From Devosia riboflavina (lineage in GTDB: Bacteria; Pseudomonadota; Alphaproteobacteria; Rhizobiales; Devosiaceae), in contig NZ_JQGC01000006.1 in the NCBI RefSeq assembly GCF_000743575.1, forward strand, positions 62,001 through 126,000: a DNA stretch of 64,000 nt. The letters run 5' to 3'. A program made the position numbers and the translations under genes. This document shows, piece after piece, positions 16,525 to 23,602 of this stretch. The notes below the pieces were generated by a model. The model worked only from the letters and a program-made list of their open reading frames with translations. It did no database searches and was not told where the DNA came from. Position 1 is the stretch's first letter; each line of letters begins with the position of its first letter.

Positions 16525-16825
16525 TGTGAGCGAGTTCATCGTCGTAGCGCCGGCGATGCTGGGGAAAGCCGTCGAATGGGCGGAGCCGCGGCTGCTCGAA
16601 TTCTTAGGCGATCAGTTCCCGAGCTATCGCTTCCGCATCGAGCCTTTCGGGCCATTCGCAGACGACGAAGAATTCACAGTGATCCCGATCATGAACCGGC
16701 CGCCTGTGCCTGGCGAAGATCGTGATCCTGACGAGTTGCACATGTGCCAGCTCCACCCCGAAGCCATTCCGCAGATTCAGCAGGCTCTGCGTTCATTCGA
16801 TCCAGACAAGACCAGGAGCCACTGA
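16511..16825 (+). CDS. Hypothetical protein of the short rightward group
   Basis: 104 aa. Alpha/beta composition with a conserved-looking DEFTVIPIMNRPPVP-type centre; no membrane segment. The stop overlaps the ATG of the next gene (TGATG). No family recognised. Confidence 0.55.
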   Translation: MSQHDVSEFIVVAPAMLGKAVEWAEPRLLEFLGDQFPSYRFRIEPFGPFADDEEFTVIPIMNRPPVPGEDRDPDELHMCQLHPEAIPQIQQALRSFDPDKTRSH

Positions 16826-17082
16826 TGCAGACCGCGCGTATAGACCACAACAGCCGAGTTACCCACTACGTGGTGCAGGCCTATCGGAAGATGGGGAAGA
16901 AGATCGTCGCCGACGAACCGAAGATCGCGACCGACGAGCGGCACTGCTTGCGGATGGCAGAGGCCGCCGCGCCGCGCCGCCATGGCGTTATCGCCTTCTC
17001 ACGAACCGGCGATGCCGATACGGGCGACTTCGACGATCCGGTGATCCTTGCCACCCACGGCGAAGTGCCTGAAATGTCCTGA
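16825..17082 (+). CDS. Small hypothetical protein
   Basis: 85 aa from the ATG at 16825, which overlaps the upstream stop and follows AGGAGCC. The first half is basic (THYVVQAYRKMGKKIV), the second half Asp-rich (GDADTGDFDDPVILATHG). A hairpin terminator follows at about 17149. No family recognised. Confidence 0.55.
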   Translation: MQTARIDHNSRVTHYVVQAYRKMGKKIVADEPKIATDERHCLRMAEAAAPRRHGVIAFSRTGDADTGDFDDPVILATHGEVPEMS

Positions 17083-17148
17083 CGCTTCTACAGGCCCTGT
17101 ATGGCTCCGGCACGCGATGCTTCAGCCATATCGAAGGGGCGGAAAAGC

Positions 17149-17175
17149 AAAGGCCCCGCCGAGGCGAGGCCTTTT
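17149..17175 (+). terminator. Rho-independent terminator
   Basis: AAAGGCC (17149-17155) pairs with GGCCTTT (17168-17174), with extra GC pairs in between and TTTT at the end. The A-run on the left side means it could also stop leftward transcripts from the mazF-like gene. Confidence 0.7.
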
Positions 17176-17266
17176 ACAGCACCATACGAGAGTTTGCTTT
17201 CACTCCGGTGTATGGTGGCCCCTGGTGGGGTCTTAATGCCGATCCTTTCGGAGAGCGGCTGACGCG

Positions 17267-17283
17267 TGAAACATAATGTTTCA
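17267..17283. repeat. Perfect palindrome at the end of the mazF-like gene
   Basis: TGAAACAT-A-ATGTTTCA, 8+8 with a single central base. It overlaps the stop codon of the mazF-like gene. It could be an operator or part of an RNA hairpin; it has no U-tract, so it is a poor terminator. Confidence 0.5.
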
Positions 17284-17706
17284 TGGGGTTTTCGTCAAGG
17301 AAGAAAGCCCAAGGCTATTGAGCAGACAATGATGCGCGGTCAGCAGAAGTTCCTTGCCGACGGGTGCTTTTAGGTACTGCCGATTACCGGAACGGTCTTT
17401 CCCTAGCCGGATCAAGTCTATGCGGTGAAAGCCGACGGTATTCACCATATCGCCTTTGATCCACATGGTTGGGGAATCGTACGGCTCGGGCAGTGCAAAC
17501 GGGAGCGCGATCTCTGCATGATATGGCATGACCACGTTCGGGGCGGTGGTGCTGAGGGCAACTACCGTGCAAAGACCTGGCCTCGTCGCAATCTGCGGAC
17601 AGATAACCAACGCTGGACGGCGTTTTATCATTTCCGGGGTGCGGAAGCCCTGATCGAAGTCAACAATAACGACGGCACCTTGGCCCGGATGATACTGAAT
17701 CGCCAT
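17281..17706 (-). CDS. PemK/MazF family toxin without visible antitoxin
   Basis: 141 aa. The N-terminus HPGQGAVVIVDFDQGFRTP then RRPALVIC matches PemK/MazF ribonucleases (usual form PG-[DE]-hydrophobics then RPALV), followed by the expected TTAP and MWIKGDMVNTV strand segments. MazF-like proteins cut mRNA at short sequences. An antitoxin gene normally sits just upstream, but the ~100 bases to 17808 encode only an 8-codon frame, so it appears to be an orphan. Placed next to the repressor it should be expressed in the lysogen. It may protect against other phages or act with a distant antitoxin. Confidence 0.8.
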   Translation of the reverse strand: MAIQYHPGQGAVVIVDFDQGFRTPEMIKRRPALVICPQIATRPGLCTVVALSTTAPNVVMPYHAEIALPFALPEPYDSPTMWIKGDMVNTVGFHRIDLIRLGKDRSGNRQYLKAPVGKELLLTAHHCLLNSLGLSSLTKTP

Positions 17707-17808
17707 TGCCGATATTTACGCTAGGCCGGTTAATTTAACCAAGCGGATTTCAGGTCCAAAGTCGTCAACTCAGCGCTGCGATCTTCGCCAGTTCATCAGC
17801 CGTCCCGA

Positions 17809-18162
17809 CTACCAGCCGCACGTTTCTCGAACTGGCGCAAGCGCTGTCTCCAATCCGGCAAGGTTGAACGTAACTTCGATGGCCGGTTCGCTCACCGTCA
17901 GCGTCTGAGCGAATAGGGAATTCGCCCCGATGAACTGTTTGATCGATCGAATAGCCTGCCCGCTCGGGATCATTAGAGACGTTCTGTCGTTGGAAGCAAT
18001 CATCTGAACCGCGAACGCTGGGTTGCTGTCAGCCCTGAAAGTCACTTTACCCAAGCCGCCAATGTCCGAGGTGTAGAGAGACGTGCTCTTGTGCGTTTGC
18101 CACGCGGTGGCTGGTGCCGCTGAGGCCATCACTACGATCAGACCGGTTGCCAGTGCCCTCAT
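17809..18162 (-). CDS. Exported protein beside the repressor
   Basis: 117 aa with a clear Sec signal peptide (LATGLIVVMASAAPATA, cleavage likely after TAWA-type residues near 20). The mature part ends in an ALAPVRETCGW tail similar to small periplasmic proteins of alphaproteobacteria, whose function is unknown. It is transcribed with the repressor side, so it should be made in the prophage state. Lysogenic conversion or superinfection exclusion is possible but not shown. The stop is TAG at 17809. Confidence 0.65.
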   Translation of the reverse strand: MRALATGLIVVMASAAPATAWQTHKSTSLYTSDIGGLGKVTFRADSNPAFAVQMIASNDRTSLMIPSGQAIRSIKQFIGANSLFAQTLTVSEPAIEVTFNLAGLETALAPVRETCGW

Positions 18163-18170
18163 GCTTCCCC

Positions 18171-18920
18171 CTACAGCGGTAAGTCGTTTCTCACCGATCT
18201 TACCAAAGCAATAATCTCGACGCTCACGCCATCGTCGGCCTGGGTGTCGCGCTTCACTACGATAGGCATGAGGCTTTTGTCCGACGAGCGCGGGTGAAAC
18301 TCGATCCTGTCCTCATAGAGTTCGATCTGCTTCACTGACCATTCGCGGGTGTGGCCTCCATCGCGGGTGCGCTCGACGACAACGACCAAGCCATCCTTGA
18401 TCCTCACCTGGTGAGCGACATCCTCATAGGCAACGCCGATGATGCGGTCGCCGGGGAGGATGGGGCGGGGATGAAGCTCATTCATAGAGATTCCATCAAC
18501 GTCCCACGCCATACGGCGGGCGTTCGGGAATTTCTCGTCAGGCGGCTCCCAGACGCGTTCTGGTGCCGACTGGTCGAATTCGTTGGCTTCCCTGAATACG
18601 CCGGCTGCGACCTTGCCGTTGACCTTGATTGGCAGCAGCGGACGATGATGCGCCGGCACGATCTCAGAAGGCTCGGTTGGTTGCTGGGCCACTTCATCCG
18701 CGTCTGACGTCAGCCACTCCACAGGTTGCTGAAGATAGTCGGCAAGTCCCTGCAGGTTTGCTCCTCGAGGGAATGCTGATCGCCCCTGCTTTATGGCTCG
18801 CAAGAGGTCAGGGTTCTTTCCTCCAGTGGCAGCCAGAGATGCGGCGCGATCACTAGTTCCGGGGTGCAGTTCGTCAATGCGGGCGCGGATGCGCTCATAG
18901 GCTGTCGTCATGTGCGGCAT
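18171..18920 (-). CDS. LexA/CI-like prophage repressor (XRE-S24 peptidase)
   Basis: 249 aa. The N-terminal helix-turn-helix (~residues 22-65) binds DNA. The C-terminal S24 peptidase has the Ala106-Gly107 cleavage site (VAAGVF), the serine nucleophile S145 in GISMNEL and the lysine K197 in WSVKQIELY, so it should self-cleave when stimulated by RecA filaments. An AGGGGAG site precedes the ATG at 18920, and the start codon overlaps operator O3, suggesting autoregulation. It is divergent from a Cro-position gene, with operators O3-O5 between them and O1-O2 at PL. This is the central immunity gene of the element. Confidence 0.92.
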   Translation of the reverse strand: MPHMTTAYERIRARIDELHPGTSDRAASLAATGGKNPDLLRAIKQGRSAFPRGANLQGLADYLQQPVEWLTSDADEVAQQPTEPSEIVPAHHRPLLPIKVNGKVAAGVFREANEFDQSAPERVWEPPDEKFPNARRMAWDVDGISMNELHPRPILPGDRIIGVAYEDVAHQVRIKDGLVVVVERTRDGGHTREWSVKQIELYEDRIEFHPRSSDKSLMPIVVKRDTQADDGVSVEIIALVRSVRNDLPL

Positions 18921-18929
18921 TCTTGCCGC
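18914..18929. promoter_or_regulatory. Repressor operator O3
   Basis: GCGGCAT-TC-TTGCCGC, the most diverged of the five copies. It overlaps the start codon of the repressor gene, as expected for a site used in autoregulation at high repressor levels. Confidence 0.7.
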
Positions 18930-18947
18930 TCCCCTCTATGAAAACTA

Positions 18948-18963
18948 GCGGCACGTGTGCCGC
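18948..18963. promoter_or_regulatory. Repressor operator O4
   Basis: GCGGCAC-GT-GTGCCGC, a perfect 7+7 repeat. Centre-to-centre distances to O3 and O5 are 34 and 33 bases, about three helical turns. Confidence 0.8.
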
Positions 18964-18972
18964 ATTTTGTGC

Positions 18973-19001
18973 TTGACGATGCGGCACAACTGCCGCATAC
19001 A
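18973..19001 (+). promoter_or_regulatory. PR-like promoter with operator O5 in its spacer
   Basis: -35 TTGACG (18973-18978), 17-base spacer containing O5, -10 CATACA (18996-19001; TACAAT at 18998-19003 is an alternative). Transcription would start near 19008-19011, at or next to the ATG of the first rightward gene, so the message would be leaderless or nearly so. Confidence 0.75.
18981..18996. promoter_or_regulatory. Repressor operator O5
   Basis: GCGGCAC-AA-CTGCCGC, one mismatch next to the centre. It lies between -35 and -10 of the rightward promoter, so bound repressor would block RNA polymerase directly. Confidence 0.78.
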
Positions 19002-19009
19002 ATTCGGGC

Positions 19010-19351
19010 ATGGACCTGAGAACTCAACTCGTCACCGTCGCAGATGCATACGGCCTTCTCACGGGTCGCGGACGCAAGCGTGTCTCCACCATGGCCCTCA
19101 AGCAGGGCAATCGGCTGGACGAATTCGCAAGTGGCCTGCGCAGCCCAACTGTCGAGGTGCTTGAGCGGGCGATGAGGTGGTTTTCAGAAAACTGGCCCGA
19201 TGGCGAGCCGTGGCCAGATGGGGTCGGGCGCCCAATCAACCCCGCCCTTTTTGACGAGCAGTTCGATCCAAAATTGAGGGAGCCGCAGCATGACCCTTCC
19301 ATCCGATATCCCCGAAGACATCGCCGATCGTGCTGCCATCCTCATGGATGA
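19010..19351 (+). CDS. Cro-position helix-turn-helix-like protein, probably leaderless
   Basis: 113 aa. The layout (VADAYGLLTGRGRKRVSTMA, then LDEFASGLRSPTVEVLERAM) resembles small DNA-binding proteins that take the Cro position in alphaproteobacterial prophages. The ATG at 19010 lies seven to nine bases after the -10 and has no ribosome binding site, so translation is probably leaderless. The C-terminal ~20 residues overlap the next gene in another frame. Confidence 0.65.
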   Translation: MDLRTQLVTVADAYGLLTGRGRKRVSTMALKQGNRLDEFASGLRSPTVEVLERAMRWFSENWPDGEPWPDGVGRPINPALFDEQFDPKLREPQHDPSIRYPRRHRRSCCHPHG

Positions 19352-19673
19352 GCTTCGGCACATCGAAGACGATCTCGAATACACGGCTAGGATCATCATG
19401 GCGGTGGAAGCGTCTGGCCCCGTTGGTCTGAGCAAGAAGCAGGCGAACGCGCTGGCCTTTATCGAAGGCTTTATCGACGATCGCGGCTATTCGCCGACCT
19501 TCGAGGAAATCTCTCACGGCCTCGGCCTGAGTAGCCGCAGCGGCGCACATCGTGTCGTGCAGCAGCTCATTGAGCGCGGCGCTGTCCGTCGCATGGCAGG
19601 GCGCGCGCAGACCATCGTCATCGTGAAAAACGGCGATGTAAGCACTGCTCACAAAAATTCTGAGGTGGCGTAA
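19290..19673 (+). CDS. LexA-type winged-helix protein
   Basis: 127 aa. A helical N-terminal part (~1-48) is followed by a LexA-like winged helix (QANALAFIEGFIDDRGYSPT, then VVQQLIERGAVRR). It is a paralogue of the protein at 6039-6407 and, like it, has no peptidase domain. It overlaps the Cro-position gene by 62 bases and is followed directly by the GapR-ParB-like gene. A CII-like or Cro-like regulator is plausible. Confidence 0.75.
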   Translation: MTLPSDIPEDIADRAAILMDELRHIEDDLEYTARIIMAVEASGPVGLSKKQANALAFIEGFIDDRGYSPTFEEISHGLGLSSRSGAHRVVQQLIERGAVRRMAGRAQTIVIVKNGDVSTAHKNSEVA

Positions 19674-20783
19674 ATGGCCGTCGAGGACAGCGTAGCGCAG
19701 GATCAAATCCGCGCCTTCGTCGAACGCATTGAGCGTCTCGAGGAAGAGAAGAAGGCAATCGCCGAAGATATAAAATCGATCTACAGCGAAGCCCGCGGAA
19801 ACGGGTTCGACGTCAAGATCCTCCGCCGTGTCGTTGGCATCCGCAAACAGGACGCTAACGAGCGCATGGAGCAGGAGGCTATCCTTGAGCTCTACATGTC
19901 CGCCCTGGGCATGGTCCCTGCGCCGGATGAGGAAGTTTACGACGGTGAGCGCGAGCGCCTGAATTCGATCGCTGCTCAGCTGCGCGCCGCGCCGACCAAG
20001 CCAAAGGCTGATCCTCTGGCCGCTCTGCGCGCTGATCCGGCCCTCGCCATCGTCGAGGCCGCGGCCATCACACCGAAACCCCAGCCGACCAAAGCGGCTG
20101 GCAGCGACCTGACCTCCCTTGCCCCACATGAGGGTCAGGTCGCACCAATTCAGCCGGAAACGGCGAACGAGGCAGGCGACGAAGTTGGTCACGTCGCCCT
20201 GGACGCTGCTGACCACAGCTTGGATGGAACCGGCAATGCTGCCACCCAGCACAACCCAGGAGGCGAAAATGTAGATGCTCCTGACGTACCCGCGACCCAT
20301 GAACATGACCGCGCAGCTGAGGCTGACGCGCCTGGTAAGCCGGCGGAGGTTTCGGCCTCTGTCGCTCCGGCATCCAAATACTCCGAGCCCGGCGTCGTAG
20401 TGTGGGAACACACTCCGCCCGAGCCAGTGCGCCGCCATCGATACAGCGAAGCTTTCGGGGTTCTCGGCCAAGACCTGGTTGTGATCGATGACGACATCGC
20501 TGGCGCGAAGTCGGACCCGATCGTCCGCATCGGGAATGAAATCCTCGACGGCTGGGCCAGGTACAACGTCGCCCGCGGCATGATCGGCGGAAGCGGCATG
20601 TCTACGGAATATCCGGTCATGCAGTACGCGGGCACCGATCCGCTGCTCGACTGCATCCGCATGAACATCGCCGGCCGCGTGCTGTCCCCGAAGGACAAGC
20701 AGACGGTTGCTCAGCGTCTTATCGCCATCGAGCCCAAGCGTAAGGCTGAAATCCTCAAAGCGATGGCGGAGCTGGCGATATGA
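19674..20783 (+). CDS. GapR (DUF2312) domain fused to a ParB-like domain
   Basis: 369 aa. Residues 9-85 are a full GapR/DUF2312 domain ([20 protein letters not shown], then [13 protein letters not shown] and [17 protein letters not shown] ends), a clamp-like DNA-binding protein known in Caulobacter to bind overtwisted DNA. An acidic, Ala/Pro-rich linker follows (~110-245). Residues ~255-369 read like a ParB/Srx domain: [17 protein letters not shown] (GxxRY element), [19 protein letters not shown], and [18 protein letters not shown]. Ordinary GapR is about 90 residues, so the fusion is unusual. A role in phage replication or in segregating phage DNA is likely but unproven. Confidence 0.75.
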   Translation: MAVEDSVAQDQIRAFVERIERLEEEKKAIAEDIKSIYSEARGNGFDVKILRRVVGIRKQDANERMEQEAILELYMSALGMVPAPDEEVYDGERERLNSIAAQLRAAPTKPKADPLAALRADPALAIVEAAAITPKPQPTKAAGSDLTSLAPHEGQVAPIQPETANEAGDEVGHVALDAADHSLDGTGNAATQHNPGGENVDAPDVPATHEHDRAAEADAPGKPAEVSASVAPASKYSEPGVVVWEHTPPEPVRRHRYSEAFGVLGQDLVVIDDDIAGAKSDPIVRIGNEILDGWARYNVARGMIGGSGMSTEYPVMQYAGTDPLLDCIRMNIAGRVLSPKDKQTVAQRLIAIEPKRKAEILKAMAELAI

Positions 20784-20884
20784 GGTCGCGCCACACCAAT
20801 AGCTTTGTTCGCAACTGCTCTGCTGGGTTCGCACTCGTCTTTGCATTTGCCTTCGTGCTCGGCGTTGTTGGGGGCCTGACCTGA
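20780..20884 (+). CDS. 34-aa single-pass membrane peptide
   Basis: Short frame whose ATG overlaps the stop of the GapR-ParB-like gene (ATGA) and whose TGA overlaps the next ATG. About 18 hydrophobic residues ([18 protein letters not shown]) form a membrane helix after a short basic N-terminus. No family recognised; the coupling supports that it is real. Confidence 0.5.
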   Translation: MRSRHTNSFVRNCSAGFALVFAFAFVLGVVGGLT

Positions 20885-21237
20885 TGTCAGCTTTTCCCGC
20901 CATCAATTATGAACCAGCCAGGCAGCCCCCAGATGGGGCGCACTCTGGGTTTCAGTTTCGGGCTGTCCCTCCGGCCCGAAGGCGAGTGTCGCCGCTTGCG
21001 ATCCTCCTCCCCGTAAACCGGGGCACTCGCCAAATCATTCGAGGCCTTAGCCGCGCCAACGGCTGCCGGCCTCATACCTTCGCGCATCAGCTGCCAGTGA
21101 AGCTCTTCGCTGCTGCGCTCATCCATCGTCGTTCACGCCTTTCGTCGTCCATCTCTCTCGTTGGCTTTGACGCTAACGAGAACGGATTGACCTTTGCGCA
21201 AACATTCTTTGCTTCCGGAGCAAACCCCGATGACTGA
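20884..21237 (+). CDS. Doubtful hypothetical protein
   Basis: 117 aa; starts by TGATG overlap with the small membrane peptide and overlaps the start of the next gene by eight bases. The sequence is Arg/Pro-rich, resembles no family I know, and its composition is close to that of a chance frame. An opposite-strand frame of 79 codons covers much of the same stretch. I keep it because no better gene explains these 350 bases. Confidence 0.35.
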   Translation: MSAFPAINYEPARQPPDGAHSGFQFRAVPPARRRVSPLAILLPVNRGTRQIIRGLSRANGCRPHTFAHQLPVKLFAAALIHRRSRLSSSISLVGFDANENGLTFAQTFFASGANPDD

Positions 21238-21604
21238 CTACACCGTCGTCGATGAGGCCGCCCATTGGGCTGACTGGCTGGTTCGCCGCGAACATCGCGG
21301 TCCCGGCGATACGGTCGAAGCCGCAAGGCAGCGCGCCGCCCGGAAATACAAGCTGCCCGAGCGTCTGCTTTGGGCGCTCCGCTATCGCAAGCCCAAGCGG
21401 ATCTGGGCTGACCTTTACGTGAAACTTCAAGAGGCGGTCGAAAGCGAAATCGCCCGTCAGGAGAGGGCACTTGAGCACGACATCGCAATCACCCGAGCCC
21501 GGCAGCTTACGCCGTCTGGCAGTGCTGCTGTTGCACAGGCTGAGGCTTTTCTGGCTTCGCCGCATCAGCCGGAAGCACGAGCGGCTTCCGACCGAGCCGC
21601 GTGA
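21230..21604 (+). CDS. Hypothetical phage protein
   Basis: 124 aa from the ATG at 21230 (CCGGAG upstream). Basic and helical, with Trp-rich N-terminus (EAAHWADWLVRREHRGPGDT) and a central KLPERLLWALRYRKPKRIWA segment that may bind nucleic acid; the C-terminus is Ala-rich. No family recognised. Confidence 0.6.
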   Translation: MTDYTVVDEAAHWADWLVRREHRGPGDTVEAARQRAARKYKLPERLLWALRYRKPKRIWADLYVKLQEAVESEIARQERALEHDIAITRARQLTPSGSAAVAQAEAFLASPHQPEARAASDRAA

Positions 21605-21625
21605 GAAACCCAAGGGGCCGCTCGA

Positions 21626-21832
21626 ATGAAGACCGCGCTCAAGCCCCAACTGACCCAGTGCGAAGGCAAGAAAGCCTACGCGACCTATCACGAGGCAACA
21701 GCGCACCGCCTGAAGATGCACGGCCTCCAAGCATACCGCTGCCCGCACTGCGGACAGTTCCATCTCGGAAACAAGCCGAAGGGATTGGGGCGTCCTAAGC
21801 CTCCTCCGCCGGCGATCGAACTGGAGTTCTGA
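21626..21832 (+). CDS. Small zinc-finger-like protein
   Basis: 68 aa with AAGGGG before the ATG. One CPHCGQFH segment near residue 39 plus the His/Cys around it (TQCEGKKAYATYHEATAHRL) suggest a C2H2- or ribbon-like zinc site. Pro-rich C-terminus. Similar small proteins (QCxGKxAYxT...CPxCGxFHxG) are common in phages; function unknown. Confidence 0.65.
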   Translation: MKTALKPQLTQCEGKKAYATYHEATAHRLKMHGLQAYRCPHCGQFHLGNKPKGLGRPKPPPPAIELEF

Positions 21833-21835
21833 TCG

Positions 21836-22030
21836 ATGTACCTCGACTTCGACATGTCGGTTTGGTCATGGCCGCAGTGGACGTTCATGTCCATCTACGT
21901 GATCAGCGTCGTGATGGCGGCTTTCCTGCACGGTCATCGACGGACTGGCGAACATAGCTTCCCCGTTTCGATCACGATGTCGGCTCTGGGCATATTCGTC
22001 CTGACCGCCGGCGGCTTCTTCGGAGGCTGA
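21836..22030 (+). CDS. Small two-pass membrane protein
   Basis: 64 aa with two hydrophobic stretches (~15-32 and ~44-62) separated by a basic loop (HGHRRTGEHS). No family recognised. It follows the zinc-finger gene by three bases. Confidence 0.55.
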   Translation: MYLDFDMSVWSWPQWTFMSIYVISVVMAAFLHGHRRTGEHSFPVSITMSALGIFVLTAGGFFGG

Positions 22031-22031
22031 C

Positions 22032-22274
22032 ATGAACCGTTCTATGCCCAAGTCCCGTCAGCAGTTTCGCAAGGAACTGGCTATCGAAGAAGCCTTGAAA
22101 TCAGGACTTCGCGCTCACGGCGTCACCCGTCATTCCCAGCGTGAAAAGCTCATGCGGAAGGCGGCATCGTCGAGGCCTGCCAATCTGCCCCAGATAGCCC
22201 GAGCGGAGTTGGCCAAATGGCGCCGCAACCGTGAAATCCAAAAGGCTCTCGATACTATCGCGGGGCAGGCATGA
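22032..22274 (+). CDS. Small basic hypothetical protein
   Basis: 80 aa, strongly basic and helical (KSRQQFRKELAIEEALKSGL), with GGAGG before the ATG. Overlaps the start of the cytosine methyltransferase by four bases. A nucleic-acid-binding role is plausible. Confidence 0.55.
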   Translation: MNRSMPKSRQQFRKELAIEEALKSGLRAHGVTRHSQREKLMRKAASSRPANLPQIARAELAKWRRNREIQKALDTIAGQA

Positions 22275-23602
22275 CCATCCGGTACGGCAGCGTGTGCAGC
22301 GGGATCGAAGCGGCAACGATGGCCTGGCATGTGCTCGGCTGGGAACCGGCCTTCTTCTCCGAGATCGAGAAGTTTCCGTGTGCCGCGCTGGCTCACCACT
22401 ATCCGCACGTCCCCAATCACGGCGACATGACCAAGTTCCAGGAGTGGTCCGACCATGCAATTGACCTTCTTGTCGGAGGAACCCCCTGCCAGTCGTTCTC
22501 GGTCGCAGGCCTCCGAGCCGGATTGGCTGACCCCCGCGGCAACCTCATGCTCACCTATCTTGCCATTGCTGCACGATATCAGCCCCGCTGGCTGGTCTGG
22601 GAGAATGTCCCCGGTGTTTTGTCCAGCAACGGAGGACGGGATTTCGCTGCCCTCCTCAGGGGGCTGGGGGAACTCGGGTATGGGTTCGCCTACCGAGTGC
22701 TGGACGCTCAGTTCTGTCGAGCACATGGCTACGATTTCGCCGTCCCCCAGCGTCGACGCCGTGTGTTCGTTATCGGATATCTTGGAGACTGGCGACGTGC
22801 CGCAGCGGTACTATTTGACGGCCAAAGCATGCGGGGGGATCCTTCGCCGCGCCGAGAAGCGGGGCAAGCAGCTTCCGCCACAACTTCAGAGGGCGTTGGA
22901 AACAGTCGCCTTATCGGGGGCATAGACTACGAGGGCAACGGCCACGGCCCAGATGACGCTACCGGTCCGCTCTTAAAAGGTAGTTCGACAGGTGGCGGGC
23001 ACCCACTACCCGCGGCTGCATTTGCCGAACCCATCGTCCTCATGGAGCGCGGCCGCGGCGATGGTCCAAACTTGGAAACTCGCCAGGATGGGACGGCTAA
23101 TGCGATCCTGACGCCTAACGGCGGACGTGGTGGCTTGGGAGTTGGCGCGGTTGCCTATGGCATTCAGGCCGGCGCTCTACGCGATAACCCGTCAAGCGGC
23201 CCTGATGGCGTAGGCGTTCAGTCCGACATTGCCTACACGGTCGAAGCGCGGGCCGAAGTGCAAGCTGTTGCCTTTGCGGAAAACAGCCGTGGAGAGCTTC
23301 GCTTGCAGGGCGGCGACGGCGCTGTCGCGCCACAACTGACCACAGGCGGCGGGAAGCCGGGCCAAGGCCAGCCATGCGTTGCAGAGGCTTGGCGCGTGCG
23401 CCGCCTAACGCCCCGCGAGTGCGAACGCCTCCAAGGCTTCCCCGACGATTTCACTGCCATCCCTTATCGCGGCAAGCCGGCTGCGGATGGTCCTCGATAC
23501 AAAGCCCTCGGCAATTCCATGGCCGTCAATGTCATGCGTGTGCTCGGCACTCGTATCGCGATGGTGGACGCCCTGGCTCAATCTCAAGAGGCAGCAGCAT
23601 GA
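22271..23602 (+). CDS. DNA (cytosine-5-)-methyltransferase
   Basis: 443 aa, complete set of C5-methyltransferase motifs: SAM motif I at residues 7-15, catalytic Cys73 in GGTPCQSFSVAG, ENV at 111-113, PQRRRRVFVIG near 160, a target-recognition region ~180-370, and the C-terminal RRLTPRECERLQGFP and YKALGNSM motifs. It should methylate cytosine at C5 in a specific site; the target is not deducible. Its centre overlaps a second reading frame (22455-22925) that also looks coding. No restriction enzyme follows, so the likely role is anti-restriction or regulation. Confidence 0.92.
   Translation: MTIRYGSVCSGIEAATMAWHVLGWEPAFFSEIEKFPCAALAHHYPHVPNHGDMTKFQEWSDHAIDLLVGGTPCQSFSVAGLRAGLADPRGNLMLTYLAIAARYQPRWLVWENVPGVLSSNGGRDFAALLRGLGELGYGFAYRVLDAQFCRAHGYDFAVPQRRRRVFVIGYLGDWRRAAAVLFDGQSMRGDPSPRREAGQAASATTSEGVGNSRLIGGIDYEGNGHGPDDATGPLLKGSSTGGGHPLPAAAFAEPIVLMERGRGDGPNLETRQDGTANAILTPNGGRGGLGVGAVAYGIQAGALRDNPSSGPDGVGVQSDIAYTVEARAEVQAVAFAENSRGELRLQGGDGAVAPQLTTGGGKPGQGQPCVAEAWRVRRLTPRECERLQGFPDDFTAIPYRGKPAADGPRYKALGNSMAVNVMRVLGTRIAMVDALAQSQEAAA
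22455..22925 (+). CDS. Gene overprinted on the cytosine methyltransferase, phage protein of unknown function
   Basis: 156 aa in the +1 frame relative to the methyltransferase and entirely inside it. The C-terminal half reads CSLSDILETGDVPQRYYLTA, then KACGGILRRAEKRGKQLP, a sequence signature that I recognise from phage proteins often found at methyltransferase loci. The N-terminal half is Ser/Pro/Trp-rich. The recognisable signature makes a chance frame unlikely, but a homology search is the decisive test. Function unknown. Confidence 0.6.
   Translation: MQLTFLSEEPPASRSRSQASEPDWLTPAATSCSPILPLLHDISPAGWSGRMSPVFCPATEDGISLPSSGGWGNSGMGSPTECWTLSSVEHMATISPSPSVDAVCSLSDILETGDVPQRYYLTAKACGGILRRAEKRGKQLPPQLQRALETVALSGA

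Noticed and set aside
17711..17808. Possible antitoxin upstream of the mazF-like gene
   Set aside because: Only an 8-codon frame is present on the minus strand; nothing resembles a MazE/PemI-type antitoxin.
17760..17830. Alternative frame extending the exported protein (ending ADELAKIAALS)
   Set aside because: It would need a frameshift, and the natural end CGW-stop fits the family pattern.
19236..20906. 556-codon antisense frame over the GapR-ParB-like gene
   Set aside because: No recognisable protein; the plus strand here has clear LexA-like, GapR and ParB-like signatures.
20887..21126. Minus-strand frame of 79 codons
   Set aside because: No ribosome binding site, no family, and opposite to a run of coupled plus-strand genes. 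The competing plus-strand frame is only weakly better.
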